Origin: Lepidonotus clava
Taxonomy: Eukaryota > Annelida > Polychaeta > Phyllodocida > Polynoidae
NCBI GenBank assembly: GCA_936440205.1
Contig: OW387139.1
Span: 39,892,378 to 39,956,377, forward strand
Reading direction: 5' to 3'
Length of the DNA stretch: 64,000 nt
Shown here piece by piece: positions 1-10,000 of this stretch. A model generated the notes under the pieces. That model did not search any database. It saw only the letters and a program-made list of their open reading frames with translations, and was not told the DNA's origin. Within the stretch, counting starts at the first letter, position 1. The number at the start of each line of letters is the position of its first letter. A program made the translations under genes and the position numbers.

Positions 1-723
1 TTTCCAGAAATTTTTTTAAAATGATATTCAATTACATAGGCCTATAGGCAGATTGGGGTTTAAAGGGTTAAAATTAATGTTTGTGATTTTGCATACATCT
101 ACGTATTAGGCAATCTATATTAGACTAGATATATATATAATACATTTTGTGTGTGTGTTAAAATCACAATCATTTCCCTGCAATATGATTCAGGCAGGAA
201 TTCCACGAAAATTGTTCAACACGGAAATTTCTAAAAAGAGGAGCATGTTTGGTCTCTTAATGGTTTGAGGTAGCTAGGACTCCGGGCCTATTGGCGTTGT
301 ACAGATGACATCATAACACCTAAATAGGCGCTGACCTGCCATATTGTTTGGTGATCAATTTGATATGATTGATATCTATAATTGAAAAATATCTGGAAAC
401 AAAATATTTGCTAATTTGATCTTGAATTATCTCATAAAGTCATAGTTAATATTTTGATTTCGAAGAATTCATTAAATTATACAAACCCAAATATTTTTTA
501 CCAGGCATGATCAGATGGGTCACTCAAAAATCCAGGAATTTTGGAAAGGGAGGGCGCACATATTAAAAAGGGTCCCGGCCATCCCTCCAATTAACCCAAA
601 TTATACTAAAGTGCCAATTATGATCCAAAACTCTAAATATCTTATATCTGGCACTATATATGAGATAATAAGTCACATACAAAATTTTAGGTCTCTATCT
701 ATAGTAGAAGCTGAGATATGGGG
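1..723. other. Left flank, no gene recognised
   Basis: AT-rich sequence before the first retrotransposon. Short open frames here show no recognisable domain, no splice-site pattern and no coding-like codon use. I see nothing functional beyond the palindromic repeat that starts at 724. Confidence 0.5.
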
Positions 724-759
724 CGTCCTACATGTAGGATGCTAGCATAATCCACTACC
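724..759 (+). repeat. Dispersed palindromic repeat, copy 1
   Basis: The segment has a self-complementary core (CTACATGTAG) followed by TAGCATAATCCACTACC. The same sequence occurs inverted at 6477-6513 and in a diverged form at 12682-12714. This looks like a terminal piece of a short non-autonomous DNA element. It lies 13 bp from the left LTR of the first retrotransposon. Confidence 0.6.
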
Positions 760-772
760 ATAATTTCCATAG

Positions 773-898
773 TGTAGTGTATGAACGCGGGAAACGCTAG
801 TTCCATATAAACCACCAGGCGGCGCCTCCTAACTTGTACTACTACCACAGCGCCATCTTCTGGATTCTTATGCTAATAAACCAGTCAGAGTTACAACA
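773..898 (+). repeat. 5' LTR of the first Ty3/gypsy element
   Basis: This 126-bp repeat starts TGTAGTGT and ends TTACAACA. It is identical by eye to 5919-6044. AATAAA at about 875 could serve as a polyadenylation signal. It contains a CTCF-like sequence, CCACCAGGCGGCGCC, at 812-826. Confidence 0.95.
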
Positions 899-899
899 G

Positions 900-916
900 T
901 GGCGACGAAGGATCGG
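900..916 (+). other. Primer binding site, tRNA-Ser-like
   Basis: TGGCGACGAAGGAT begins one base after the 5' LTR. It is nearly complementary to the 3' end of tRNA-Ser(GCT), whose terminal sequence with CCA gives TGGCGACGAGGATGG on the opposite strand. The second retrotransposon has the same first ten bases at its own primer site. Confidence 0.65.
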
Positions 917-1354
917 ATCGGGAAATCCAAAGGAAACCCAAAGGAAATCTTGCTCAACCAGGTGTTGGTTTCTAATAGCAGATGTCCTAAAGTAACTGTA
1001 AAGACTGTAGAAGAAGTATAACTCTGAATTTTGACCAAAAGTAGAGTATTCGGTACTAAAAAGTGAAAGTGAATTCTGAAAGTAGGGCCATGTGGTTGTG
1101 AAACAAGCCATATCTAATGCCCCTGGGCAATGCCCAAATTTTTCAAGGAGTAGTGCATAGTGCAAAACAGTGTAAAAACAGTGCAGAAAGTGATTTTGGT
1201 GATCAGTGAAGATCAGTGACATTGAAAAAGTGACTTAGTGAAAATGCACATTAAAAACTAAAATATAGTGACAATCAGTGCAGTGCACAGTGACCCAGTG
1301 CAATATAGTGCAAAGTGACTCCCAAGTACATCAGTGTGAATAAAATACATCAAA

Positions 1355-2671
1355 ATGGCAAATCCACCTCCACCCCCACCTAGGACCATCATAGGAACCA
1401 TAAGTGAGTTCTGTCCCGAAAAAGAACAGTGGGTCAATTATAAAAAAAGACTTGACGCTTGGATGCGGATCAACAAAATAGCAGATGGGGACCAAGTAGA
1501 CGCTTTCATTTCCCTAGTAGGACCAGAAGTGGTAGACCTGTTAGTGGCCTTGGTATCCCCTGCGAACATTGAGGGTAAAACGTATGCCCAGCTCTCCGAG
1601 TTGCTCGAAAAACACTATATGTCAGGCACTAATGAGTTAGCAGAGAGCTACACATTTGACACAAGGTGCCAGAAGGAGAGTGAGACAGTCTCAGACTACA
1701 TAGTTGCTCTGAAGAAACTTAGCATTCATAGCGGTTTTGGGAACGAAGAGCAGGTCAAGAAAAGACTTAGGAATAGACTAGTGGCAGGTGTGCAGTCAGA
1801 TGCCATTAAGAACAGACTTTTAAGTGAGGGAGCAGCTCTTACATGGGACAGAGCAGTAGAGATTAGCACATCTATGGATACAGCCAAGCAGAATAGTAAA
1901 ATGATGAAGCCAGCCCAAGCAGTAAACAGGGTTCAGAGAGGTGCTCATCAGCACAGTGCTAGGGGTAGAGGCAAACCCCATCAGAGGTGTTACCGTTGTC
2001 ATGGTAACCATGAGGCTTTCAAGTGTCCCTATATCAAAGAACAGTGCTATAAGTGTAATGGCTATGGACATATAGCTAGGGCTTGTGAAAGTAAGTCAGC
2101 TCAGAAACCCCAGCAGTATGGTAGAGGGGATCAACAGTCCAGCCATGGCGGTCCACAGTCCGGACGCGGACGTGGGCGCGGCCGTGGTCGTGGCCGTGGC
2201 CGTGGACGTGGTCGCGGTCATGTGCATTATGCTGACGAAGACATACCTGAGGAGGAAGTTAGCTATGCTTCTTTGTATGAAGTGAAACCCTCAGATGATG
2301 AGCCTCAGGAGGAAGTTTGTCATGAATCGCTCTTTGAAGTTAAGCCCTCAGAAAGGAGAGATAAGGAGATAAAGGTAGAAGTTCAGATAGACGGGCATTT
2401 GTTGCCTTTCACTGTTGACACGGCCTCAGCAGTTTCTATTATAGGAGAGAACACTTACTACCAGTATTTGAAGCATTTGCCCCTGCAGGAAGCGCAGATA
2501 AACCTCAAAGGTTACACAGGGCACGAAGTCAAACTGCTAGGGCAGGTTGACGTGGCAGTAAGGTATGAAGACCAGGAGAAGGTCCTGCCACTTGTAGTCG
2601 CTAAAGGCGAGCGTACATCGCTCTTTGGAAGGAGCTGGATGAGGAGTATTAGACTGGGGGAGCATCTTTGA
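1355..2671 (+). CDS. Gag and protease-like ORF of the first Ty3/gypsy element
   Basis: This 438-codon ORF begins after a leader of about 450 bp following the LTR, with a proline run right after the start codon. An alpha-helical capsid-like region fills the first half. Two CCHC-type zinc knuckles follow at about residues 212-244 (CYRCHGNHEAFKC and CYKCNGYGHIARAC). After them come a long Arg-Gly repeat typical of nucleocapsid and then an aspartic-protease-like segment near residue 354. The product would form the virus-like particle and bind the element RNA. Pol lies downstream in a different frame, as in many Ty3/gypsy elements that use programmed frameshifting. Confidence 0.9.
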   Translation: MANPPPPPPRTIIGTISEFCPEKEQWVNYKKRLDAWMRINKIADGDQVDAFISLVGPEVVDLLVALVSPANIEGKTYAQLSELLEKHYMSGTNELAESYTFDTRCQKESETVSDYIVALKKLSIHSGFGNEEQVKKRLRNRLVAGVQSDAIKNRLLSEGAALTWDRAVEISTSMDTAKQNSKMMKPAQAVNRVQRGAHQHSARGRGKPHQRCYRCHGNHEAFKCPYIKEQCYKCNGYGHIARACESKSAQKPQQYGRGDQQSSHGGPQSGRGRGRGRGRGRGRGRGRGHVHYADEDIPEEEVSYASLYEVKPSDDEPQEEVCHESLFEVKPSERRDKEIKVEVQIDGHLLPFTVDTASAVSIIGENTYYQYLKHLPLQEAQINLKGYTGHEVKLLGQVDVAVRYEDQEKVLPLVVAKGERTSLFGRSWMRSIRLGEHL

Positions 2672-2696
2672 AATCAAAGCCAGCAGTCTTGGTGAA

Positions 2697-5213
2697 ATGC
2701 TAAAGAAGTACGAAAGTGTGTTCACTGTGACTGGTGAAATAGGACTCATGAAGGAGTTCCAAGCTAGGATAGAGCTTAAGGAGGGAGCCAGTCCTAAGTT
2801 TTGTAAGTCACGGCCAGTGCCCTACGCCCTGAAAGAAGGGGTAGAGAAGGAGTTAGAGAGACTAGAGTCTGCCGGTGTGTTAAGGAAAACAGAGAAAAGT
2901 GAATGGGCTTCGCCCATTGTAGTTGTCCCCAAGGCTGATGGGAAACTACGGATCTGTGGAGATTATAAAGTGAGTATCAACTACCAAACAGTAGACCAGC
3001 CATATCCGTTACCAACAGCAGAGGATATATTTGCCACATTGGCTGGAGGTGAACATTTCACCAAGTTAGACCTCTCAAATGCATATGCCCAAGTAGGCAT
3101 GGAAGAAAGCTCCCGCAAATATCTTACAATCAATACACCCAAGGGGTTGTATGAGGTGTTGAGGTTGCCATACGGTGTGAAAACGGCACCCCACCTGTTT
3201 CAGTCCATCATGGACCAGGTGCTTCAGGGCATACCGGGTGTGTGTTGCTACATAGATGACATTCTTATCACAGCACCCAATGAAGCCCAGCACCTTGAGA
3301 GGCTAGAAGCCGTGCTGAAGAGACTTGAGAAGTTTAACATTCGTGCAAAACGTGAGAAGTGCACCTTCCTGGCCCCGAAGGTTGAGTACCTGGGCCACGT
3401 GCTCAGTAAGGAAGGGTGTGCACCACTACCTGAGAAGGTAAAGGCCATCCAAAATGTGAAAGAGCCAGAGGATGTCTCAGAACTGCGCACATTTCTGGGA
3501 TGTGTGAACTACTATGGAAAGTTCGTGGAGAACTTGTCCACAACACTCGCACCACTTAACCATCTGTTGAAGGACGGTGTTCCATGGAAGTGGTCAGCTG
3601 AGTGTAAGGAAGCCTTTCAGAAAGTAAAAGGAGAACTGATGAGTGAGAAACTCCTAGTGTATTTTGATGCAAAGAAACAGCTTGTGTTGGCATGCGATGC
3701 ATCGCCCTACGGCGTTGGAGCCGTTCTTTCACACATTATGGCGAATGGAGAAGAGAGGCCCATCGCGTATGCTTCGCGAACTCTCACAAAATCTGAAAAG
3801 AACTATGCTCAGATAGAGAAAGAGGCCCTAGGTATTATCTATGGTGTGAAGAAGTTTCACAAATACCTGTATGGTAGGAAGTTTACACTTGTGTCAGATC
3901 ACAAACCACTCACCACGATCTTTGGTCCAAAGACTGGTGTGCCGACGTTAGCAGCTGTGAGACTGCAAAGGTGGTCGTTGATCTTGATGTCATACAACTA
4001 TGAGATAGTGTACAAAAGGAGCCAAGAGCATGGCAATGCGGACTATTTGAGTAGAGCGCCTGTTGAGGAGGCAAAAGATAACCTAGAGGCAGAGGTGAAC
4101 TATTTCTCTCACACTAGTGAACTCCCCGTCACAGCTAAGGAGATAGCTGAGTGCACTAGAAAGGACAAGGTCCTGGCCCGTGTGATGGACTACACTCTAA
4201 ATGGTTGGCCAGAGGACATGAGAGACGATGAACTGTCAGTGTACTTCACCAGACGAAATGAACTATCATGTGACCAAGGTTGCTTGCTCTGGGGAATGAG
4301 AGTGGTAATCCCAGCAAAACTACAGCAAAGGATGCTGGAAGAACTGCACCATGAGCATCTGGGAGTAGTTCGTATGAAGGCACTTGCCAGGAGTTACTTC
4401 TGGTATGCAGGGATCGATAGTGCCATTGAAGTGCTTGTGAAAAGTTGTGAAACTTGCCTCAGTCTCAAAAATGACCCACCACCATCGCCTTTATATCCGT
4501 GGAAGTATCCGGAGAAAGTGTGGGATCGTGTACATGTCGATTTTGCTGAGTACAAATCAGAGATGTTTCTAGTACTAGTAGATGCGTACTCAAAGTGGCT
4601 AGAAGTAGTAGTTATGAAGTCCACTACAGCCGAACATACAATACATGAGTTGAGGAAGATCTTTTCGGCATATGGTGCTCCAAAGGAGCTAGTGAGTGAC
4701 AATGGACCTCAGTTCATAGCGGAGAACTTTCAGCATTTCCTAAAGATGAACGGTATTAAGCAGACCTTGACAGCGCCCTACCACCCAGCGTCAAACGGAG
4801 CTGCTGAGCGCGCTGTGCAAACGCTGAAAAATGCCTTGAAGAAGCACTCACTTGAAGCCGAAAAAGGAAAAACCACTGAGCAGAAACTGTGTAGCTTCTT
4901 ATTGTCGTACAGGACGACGCCACATACTGTGACAGGCGTGTCCCCAGCTCAGTTATTCCTGAAGCGTTCAGTTCGCACGCGGCTTACCCTTGTGAAACCT
5001 AGTTTGCGTGATCATGTGCAGGAGAAACAGGAGAAAATGAAGGAGTACCGCGATCAGCATGTGCCCAAGTTGAGGGAATTTGTTAAAAATGAGCGTGTGC
5101 GTGTGAAAAACTGTCGAGGATCAGACATCAAGTATGTGCCCGGAACCATCGTGCACAGAGTGGGACCGACTCAGTACCTAGTGAGAGTTATGTGCATGTC
5201 GACCATATCCTGA
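2697..5213 (+). CDS. Pol ORF of the first Ty3/gypsy element
   Basis: This open frame of 838 codons carries a reverse transcriptase with the YIDD catalytic box near residue 185. An RNase H domain follows (start motif ACDASPYGVGAVL), then an integrase with an HHCC zinc-binding region near residue 550 and the DDE core (VHVDF, SDNGPQF, and a downstream Glu in NGAAERAVQTLK). Domain order and motifs are those of Ty3/gypsy polyproteins. A proline-rich C-terminal region follows and includes a 27-bp triplicated repeat. As a family, these enzymes copy the element RNA into DNA and insert it into the genome. Confidence 0.93.
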   Translation: MLKKYESVFTVTGEIGLMKEFQARIELKEGASPKFCKSRPVPYALKEGVEKELERLESAGVLRKTEKSEWASPIVVVPKADGKLRICGDYKVSINYQTVDQPYPLPTAEDIFATLAGGEHFTKLDLSNAYAQVGMEESSRKYLTINTPKGLYEVLRLPYGVKTAPHLFQSIMDQVLQGIPGVCCYIDDILITAPNEAQHLERLEAVLKRLEKFNIRAKREKCTFLAPKVEYLGHVLSKEGCAPLPEKVKAIQNVKEPEDVSELRTFLGCVNYYGKFVENLSTTLAPLNHLLKDGVPWKWSAECKEAFQKVKGELMSEKLLVYFDAKKQLVLACDASPYGVGAVLSHIMANGEERPIAYASRTLTKSEKNYAQIEKEALGIIYGVKKFHKYLYGRKFTLVSDHKPLTTIFGPKTGVPTLAAVRLQRWSLILMSYNYEIVYKRSQEHGNADYLSRAPVEEAKDNLEAEVNYFSHTSELPVTAKEIAECTRKDKVLARVMDYTLNGWPEDMRDDELSVYFTRRNELSCDQGCLLWGMRVVIPAKLQQRMLEELHHEHLGVVRMKALARSYFWYAGIDSAIEVLVKSCETCLSLKNDPPPSPLYPWKYPEKVWDRVHVDFAEYKSEMFLVLVDAYSKWLEVVVMKSTTAEHTIHELRKIFSAYGAPKELVSDNGPQFIAENFQHFLKMNGIKQTLTAPYHPASNGAAERAVQTLKNALKKHSLEAEKGKTTEQKLCSFLLSYRTTPHTVTGVSPAQLFLKRSVRTRLTLVKPSLRDHVQEKQEKMKEYRDQHVPKLREFVKNERVRVKNCRGSDIKYVPGTIVHRVGPTQYLVRVMCMSTIS

Positions 5214-5421
5214 AGTCGGGTGAAGCAGCCGAGGATGTGCTTTCCCCCGACTCACCGGAGAGAGTTCTGCGGGATACCCCAGCGGTGCCACCCCCTGTGC
5301 CACCTGGTATTCCGCCTGTGCCACCCAGCGCTGGCCTCCCGAGTGAGGTGCCAGCATCACCGAGACCGACTGCAGACGTCAGGGTCCCTGGACCGAGTGT
5401 TCAGAGCCCCACCCCTACGCC

Positions 5422-5502
5422 GGGAACGCCTACAAGAGGTGTTCATCCTGGGACGCCTACGAGAGGTGTTCATCCTGGGACACCTACGAGAGGTGTTCTG
5501 CC
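5422..5502 (+). repeat. 27-bp tandem triplication near the pol end
   Basis: Three near-identical 27-bp units with the core ACGAGAGGTGTTCATCC lie head to tail. They would encode a repeated TPTRGVHPG-type segment in a proline-rich tail. Confidence 0.8.
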
Positions 5503-5918
5503 CGAGCCAGCTGCATCACAGAGACCAGTGCGGTCCAGAGCCGCGCCTTCGAGATTTAAAGACTATGTGGTTGGTAAGAAGTGAAGGTGAAACAAAGACT
5601 GTTGAGTGTAATGTGTGAGATCTTTAAAAAAAAAAATATTATGCTCAGTATCACTATAAGGTAAAAGTACTTATAACATCAAAGACTTTTGCGTGGAGGA
5701 GAGAAGAAGAGAAGAAAAAGACATTTACAAAAAGACATTCATAGAGTAAAGCAAAAGACATTTATCAAGAGACATTTATTAAGTTACCAGCATATTACTA
5801 CTCTAAGTAACGAGTAAGATTTAAGATCTATCTTATCAAGTACAAGTAACTTAAAGAAACTAAGCTATAGTAAGAAAATGTTATCATTGACATGAGTAAC
5901 ATATTTGGTGTGGAGGAG

Positions 5919-6044
5919 TGTAGTGTATGAACGCGGGAAACGCTAGTTCCATATAAACCACCAGGCGGCGCCTCCTAACTTGTACTACTACCACAGCGCC
6001 ATCTTCTGGATTCTTATGCTAATAAACCAGTCAGAGTTACAACA
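5919..6044 (+). repeat. 3' LTR of the first Ty3/gypsy element
   Basis: This 126-bp repeat is identical by eye to the 5' LTR. It is preceded by the purine-rich tract GTGTGGAGGAG and followed by the duplicated target CATAG. Confidence 0.95.
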
Positions 6045-6049
6045 CATAG

Positions 6050-6638
6050 TATTTAACCCTTTGCTAATGCTAAAAAGAGCCTTATTGGCAAATATATGAT
6101 AACAAATAAATCCTACTACTAATTTTAAAAATAAGTATTCTTGCAATCTATTAAATGGAAAGCCACTCATAATTATGAAATCCACTTTCGGAGGGTGCGA
6201 AAAAATTATTTCTTATTTATTTTTGGGGTTACCATGGTAACCAACAACCCAATTTATTGGTTATCTATGATAATATGCCTTTATCCCTCATTAAAGAGTT
6301 GAGGCAAAATAAAAATTTGTTCTAAAATACAAAAAGAGCTTTAAAGTACTAAATACTGGACTTCTATGGGCATCTACTACATACTTTGTATGCAAAATGT
6401 GTGAGTAAATGATGACAAAACTTCAAAATAATGCTATATCATGTAGTATCCACATTGATGCAGGGCATAAAATTAAGGTAGTGGATTATGCTAACGTCCT
6501 ACATGTAGAACGGCAATAGAAAATTTTTAATATCTCTGGACATTATTATTATTTGATTTAAATAAAAATTAGCATGCATATGGAGCTCCATAAGGTCTAT
6601 CTAAAATTAAAATTTGGTCCCAAAATATTTATTATATC
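6050..6638. other. Spacer between the two retrotransposons
   Basis: About 590 bp of AT-rich DNA. It contains copy 2 of the palindromic repeat (6477-6513) and no recognisable gene. Confidence 0.5.
6477..6513 (-). repeat. Dispersed palindromic repeat, copy 2 (inverted)
   Basis: GGTAGTGGATTATGCTAACG and the following CTACATGTAG are the reverse complement of copy 1 with a few changes. Relative to copies 1 and 3 it is inverted, so it forms terminal-inverted-repeat-like pairs around each retrotransposon insertion. Confidence 0.6.
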
Positions 6639-6643
6639 ATAGG

Positions 6644-6779
6644 TGTAACATAGACAAGATGGAGGCATGGCTAGTGGTGATGCAGTCTTGTAACCAAGTT
6701 TTATTCAATAGGTCATAGACATGACAATAGGTGGCAGCACTGAGTGGTGGGCTTTATCAGAATCACTTAAGATATTACA
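6644..6779 (-). repeat. 3' LTR of the minus-strand Ty3/gypsy element
   Basis: This 136-bp repeat is identical by eye to 12327-12462. In element orientation it begins TGTAATATC and ends TATGTTACA. Confidence 0.95.
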
Positions 6780-7062
6780 TCTCTCCCTCCTTTTGAAAAG
6801 GCTCGTATACTTTGACAAAGTCTGTCTTGTTTCTGTAGTATAACATACAGTTGTACTTTACGTATCTAACTCAGTATATCTTTATATATCAGTCATACTG
6901 TTAACTAACAATATTAAAGAACTTGTTAAACAACTTTTGTTAATGATAATTAACAGTGATCTTAATGTTTACTTGTACAGATCGTCGTCTTATTAAATCT
7001 TGCGTTCAGATAATAAACAGTTTAAACATTCAGCTGTCTAAATAGAATATAGATGAACGTCT

Positions 7063-10000
7063 TTACTTCACATAATCTTTAAGATATGTGGGTGGCTTTC
7101 TAGCACGCTTAGATTCACGGGCAAGTACAGGACTCTCAGGTTTCTGTGGGGTGTTAGGAATGAAACTCTTGGTTGGGGACTGAGGGGACACATTACTACT
7201 ATCGTTGTCTGAAAATCGGATGTCAAAATCATCCAGGTTTGGACTAAGATCCTCCTCAAAGACTTTTCCTTTCCCACACTCAGATGAGACCTTCTTCATG
7301 AGTGATGAGTTTCGTGTCATCACGTGACTTCCATGTTGAGCCGTGATCATCGATCCTTTCTTGCTGATGACTTTATAAGGAACAGGCTTAAACGGTGTGG
7401 AGAGTTTATTTTCTTTTGGCTGTTTGATCAGCACGTTGTCTCCTATTGAGATGTCACTCTCTTTCGCCTGTCTTCTCTGATCGGCTAGATCCTTCATGTA
7501 AGCTTTAACCCTTTCATCCTTGCGACTGGCAAGGTCTACGCGATCCTGGAAGGTTATCGTCTTCTTCTTTGACAACACAGGAACTTCTGTCCTTATTTTT
7601 CTTCCGTTCAGCATTTCTGCTGGGGACAGTCCAGTTGAACTGTGGGGAGTCGCGCGGTAATGTCTCAAAAACATAAAAATCTCTTGTTTCCAGTTTCCAT
7701 TCTCCACTTTGGCTGTGCGTATCGCCTTACCAAGTGTACGCATAAAGCGTTCTGCTTCGCCATTTGCTTCTGGCCATAAAGGTGTGACACGCCTGTGGGC
7801 AAATCCAATATACTTGGCCCAGGAGCTAAACTGCTCTCCGTTAAATGGCGGTCCATTATCACTTTTTACCACTTCTGGTATACCTTGGCGGGCAAAGATA
7901 GCATCCAGTCTAGGAATTACTGCATTCGCAGACGTTGAATAAACAATCTCAACTTCAGGAAAACGACTATACTCGTCTATAACTACCAATAAATATTCGC
8001 CTCCTGCGAAAGGTCCTGTGAAATCAACAGCGACTTCTTTCCATGGGCCATCAGGTAGTGGGGTCATTTGCAAAGGTTCTCGGCTACTCTTAGGAACACT
8101 CGACTGACATGGGAGACAGTCTGCAACTGCTTTCTCGACCATGTTATCTATACCTGGGAACAAGACCGTTTCTCTGAGCAAACTCTTGGTTTTCACAATT
8201 CCCTGGTGACTAGCATGAGCCAGTTTCACTGCTCTGCTCTGAAGACTTTGCGGTAGAACAATTCTATCTCCTCTAAGTAGTAGTCCGTTAGAAATAGACA
8301 ACTCATTCTTGACCCGTTTGTAACTAGTAAAATCGTTGGTCAGTTTGTACCACTGTTGAGTAGTAATACACTCCATGACTTCTTTTAGAACTTCGTCTTT
8401 TGCTGTCTCAGACACCATCTCTTCTAATGAGATACTTTCTTCGTGGTGGAGACTATAGAACTGAATTGCGTTGATGCACATTCGTTCTGTCTGCATGTCT
8501 AGCCAAGTCTTTGCTGGGACACGCTCAGACTTCTGAGGATGACGTGAAAGATAGTCAGCGGGATTCGACTTTCCAGGTCTGTACTTCACTCGTACTTTGT
8601 ATGGCTGCAGGCGCAAACACAGTCTTTCCAGACGGGCTGTGGGCTTGGACATCGGCTTGTTCATAATACCTTCTAACGGTTTGTGATCTGTAATCACGGT
8701 GAACTCTGCTCCTAGCAAGTAATGATCAAAATGCTCAGATGCCCAGACAACTCCCAACGCTTCTCTCTCTGTCTGACTGTAGCGACTTTCAGTGTCTGAT
8801 AATTTTCTACTCGCGTACTCGACCACACTCAGACTTCCATCTGCTTTCTTTTGGGTGAGCACGGCGCCTAAGCCAAGGGGGCTTGCGTCAACAACCAACT
8901 CGGTCGGACGACTCATGTCGAAATATTCAATCATTTTCCAGTCGGCCATACTTCTCTTCAAGCTTTGAAAGGCCTCTTTTTCTTTCTTTTCCCATCTCCA
9001 GGGCTGATCTTGCTTCGTGAGAACTCTGAGTGGTTCCACTGTAGCACTGTAGTTTGGTATGAATCTACTCACATACTGAGCCATACCTAGAAGACTTTTC
9101 ACTTCTTCTTTACTCTGGGGTGGAGTCGCGTTTATAACGGCGGATATCTTCTCCTCACTCGGGGAAATCCCTTGATCTGAAAACACGTGACCAAAGAACG
9201 TGATCTCTTTCTTGAAGAATTCGCACTTGTCTTTGTTGGCCGTCACGTTGAATTCTCTCAAACGTTCCATGACACGTTTGATTGTCGCATCATGCTCTTC
9301 AGCAGTCTTGGAGAACACAATGATGTCATCAGACATATTCTTGACTCCAGGGATTCCTTGCAGCATATCTGCTATAGCTTTCTGAAATACTTCAGCTGCT
9401 GAGTTGATGCCAAAACATAGCCTTTTATACCTGTATAGGCCACTGTGTGTCGCGAATGTTGTGATGTATCGACTCTCTTCTGACAACTCAAGTTGATGAT
9501 AACCTTTGTTGAGGTCTATCTTGGAAAAGAACTTTGATCCATTAAGTTCCACTATTAACTCTTCTATCGTGTTCATCGGATATCTCTCTCGCTCGATAGC
9601 TGTGTTGATCATCCGACTGTCAAGACAAACTCTCACTGCTCCATTTTCTTTATGCACGATCACTAACGGGCTGATCCACGGAGTGGGACCTGAAGCGTCT
9701 TCTATTATATCTAATTCCTTGAGACGTTCGAGTTCCTCATCAACTTTCTTCCTGACATGAAATGGAATTCTCCGGGGTTTCTGTGCGACTGGCTTGACAT
9801 CTTTATCAATGGCCAATTGAACTTTTGTTTCTTTCATCTTTCCGATCCCTTCAAATCGATCTTTATATGTGTCGAAGATGTCGTCCATCTGCTCAACCTT
9901 GCACGCAAACTGCACGAGTCCAAGTTTCTCTGCAGTGTTACAGCTCAGCAAGTTGGTCGCTTTACCTTTCAGGACGTAGACTCTGGAGACCGTCTGTCTC

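Larger units (their letters stand above)
773..6044 (+). mobile_element. Ty3/gypsy LTR retrotransposon, Mag-like
   Basis: This is a 5.27-kb element bounded by two identical 126-bp LTRs that begin TG and end CA. A 5-bp target-site duplication CATAG lies at 768-772 and 6045-6049. Order of parts: LTR, tRNA-Ser-like primer binding site, gag with two zinc knuckles and a protease-like segment, pol (reverse transcriptase, RNase H, integrase), purine-rich tract (about 5908-5918), LTR. The RT-RNaseH-IN order is diagnostic of Ty3/gypsy. The very short LTRs and the proline-run Gag start resemble the Mag/C-clade ('K02A2.6-like'). LTR identity points to a very recent insertion. It looks near whole, with perhaps one or two breaks. 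Confidence 0.95.
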
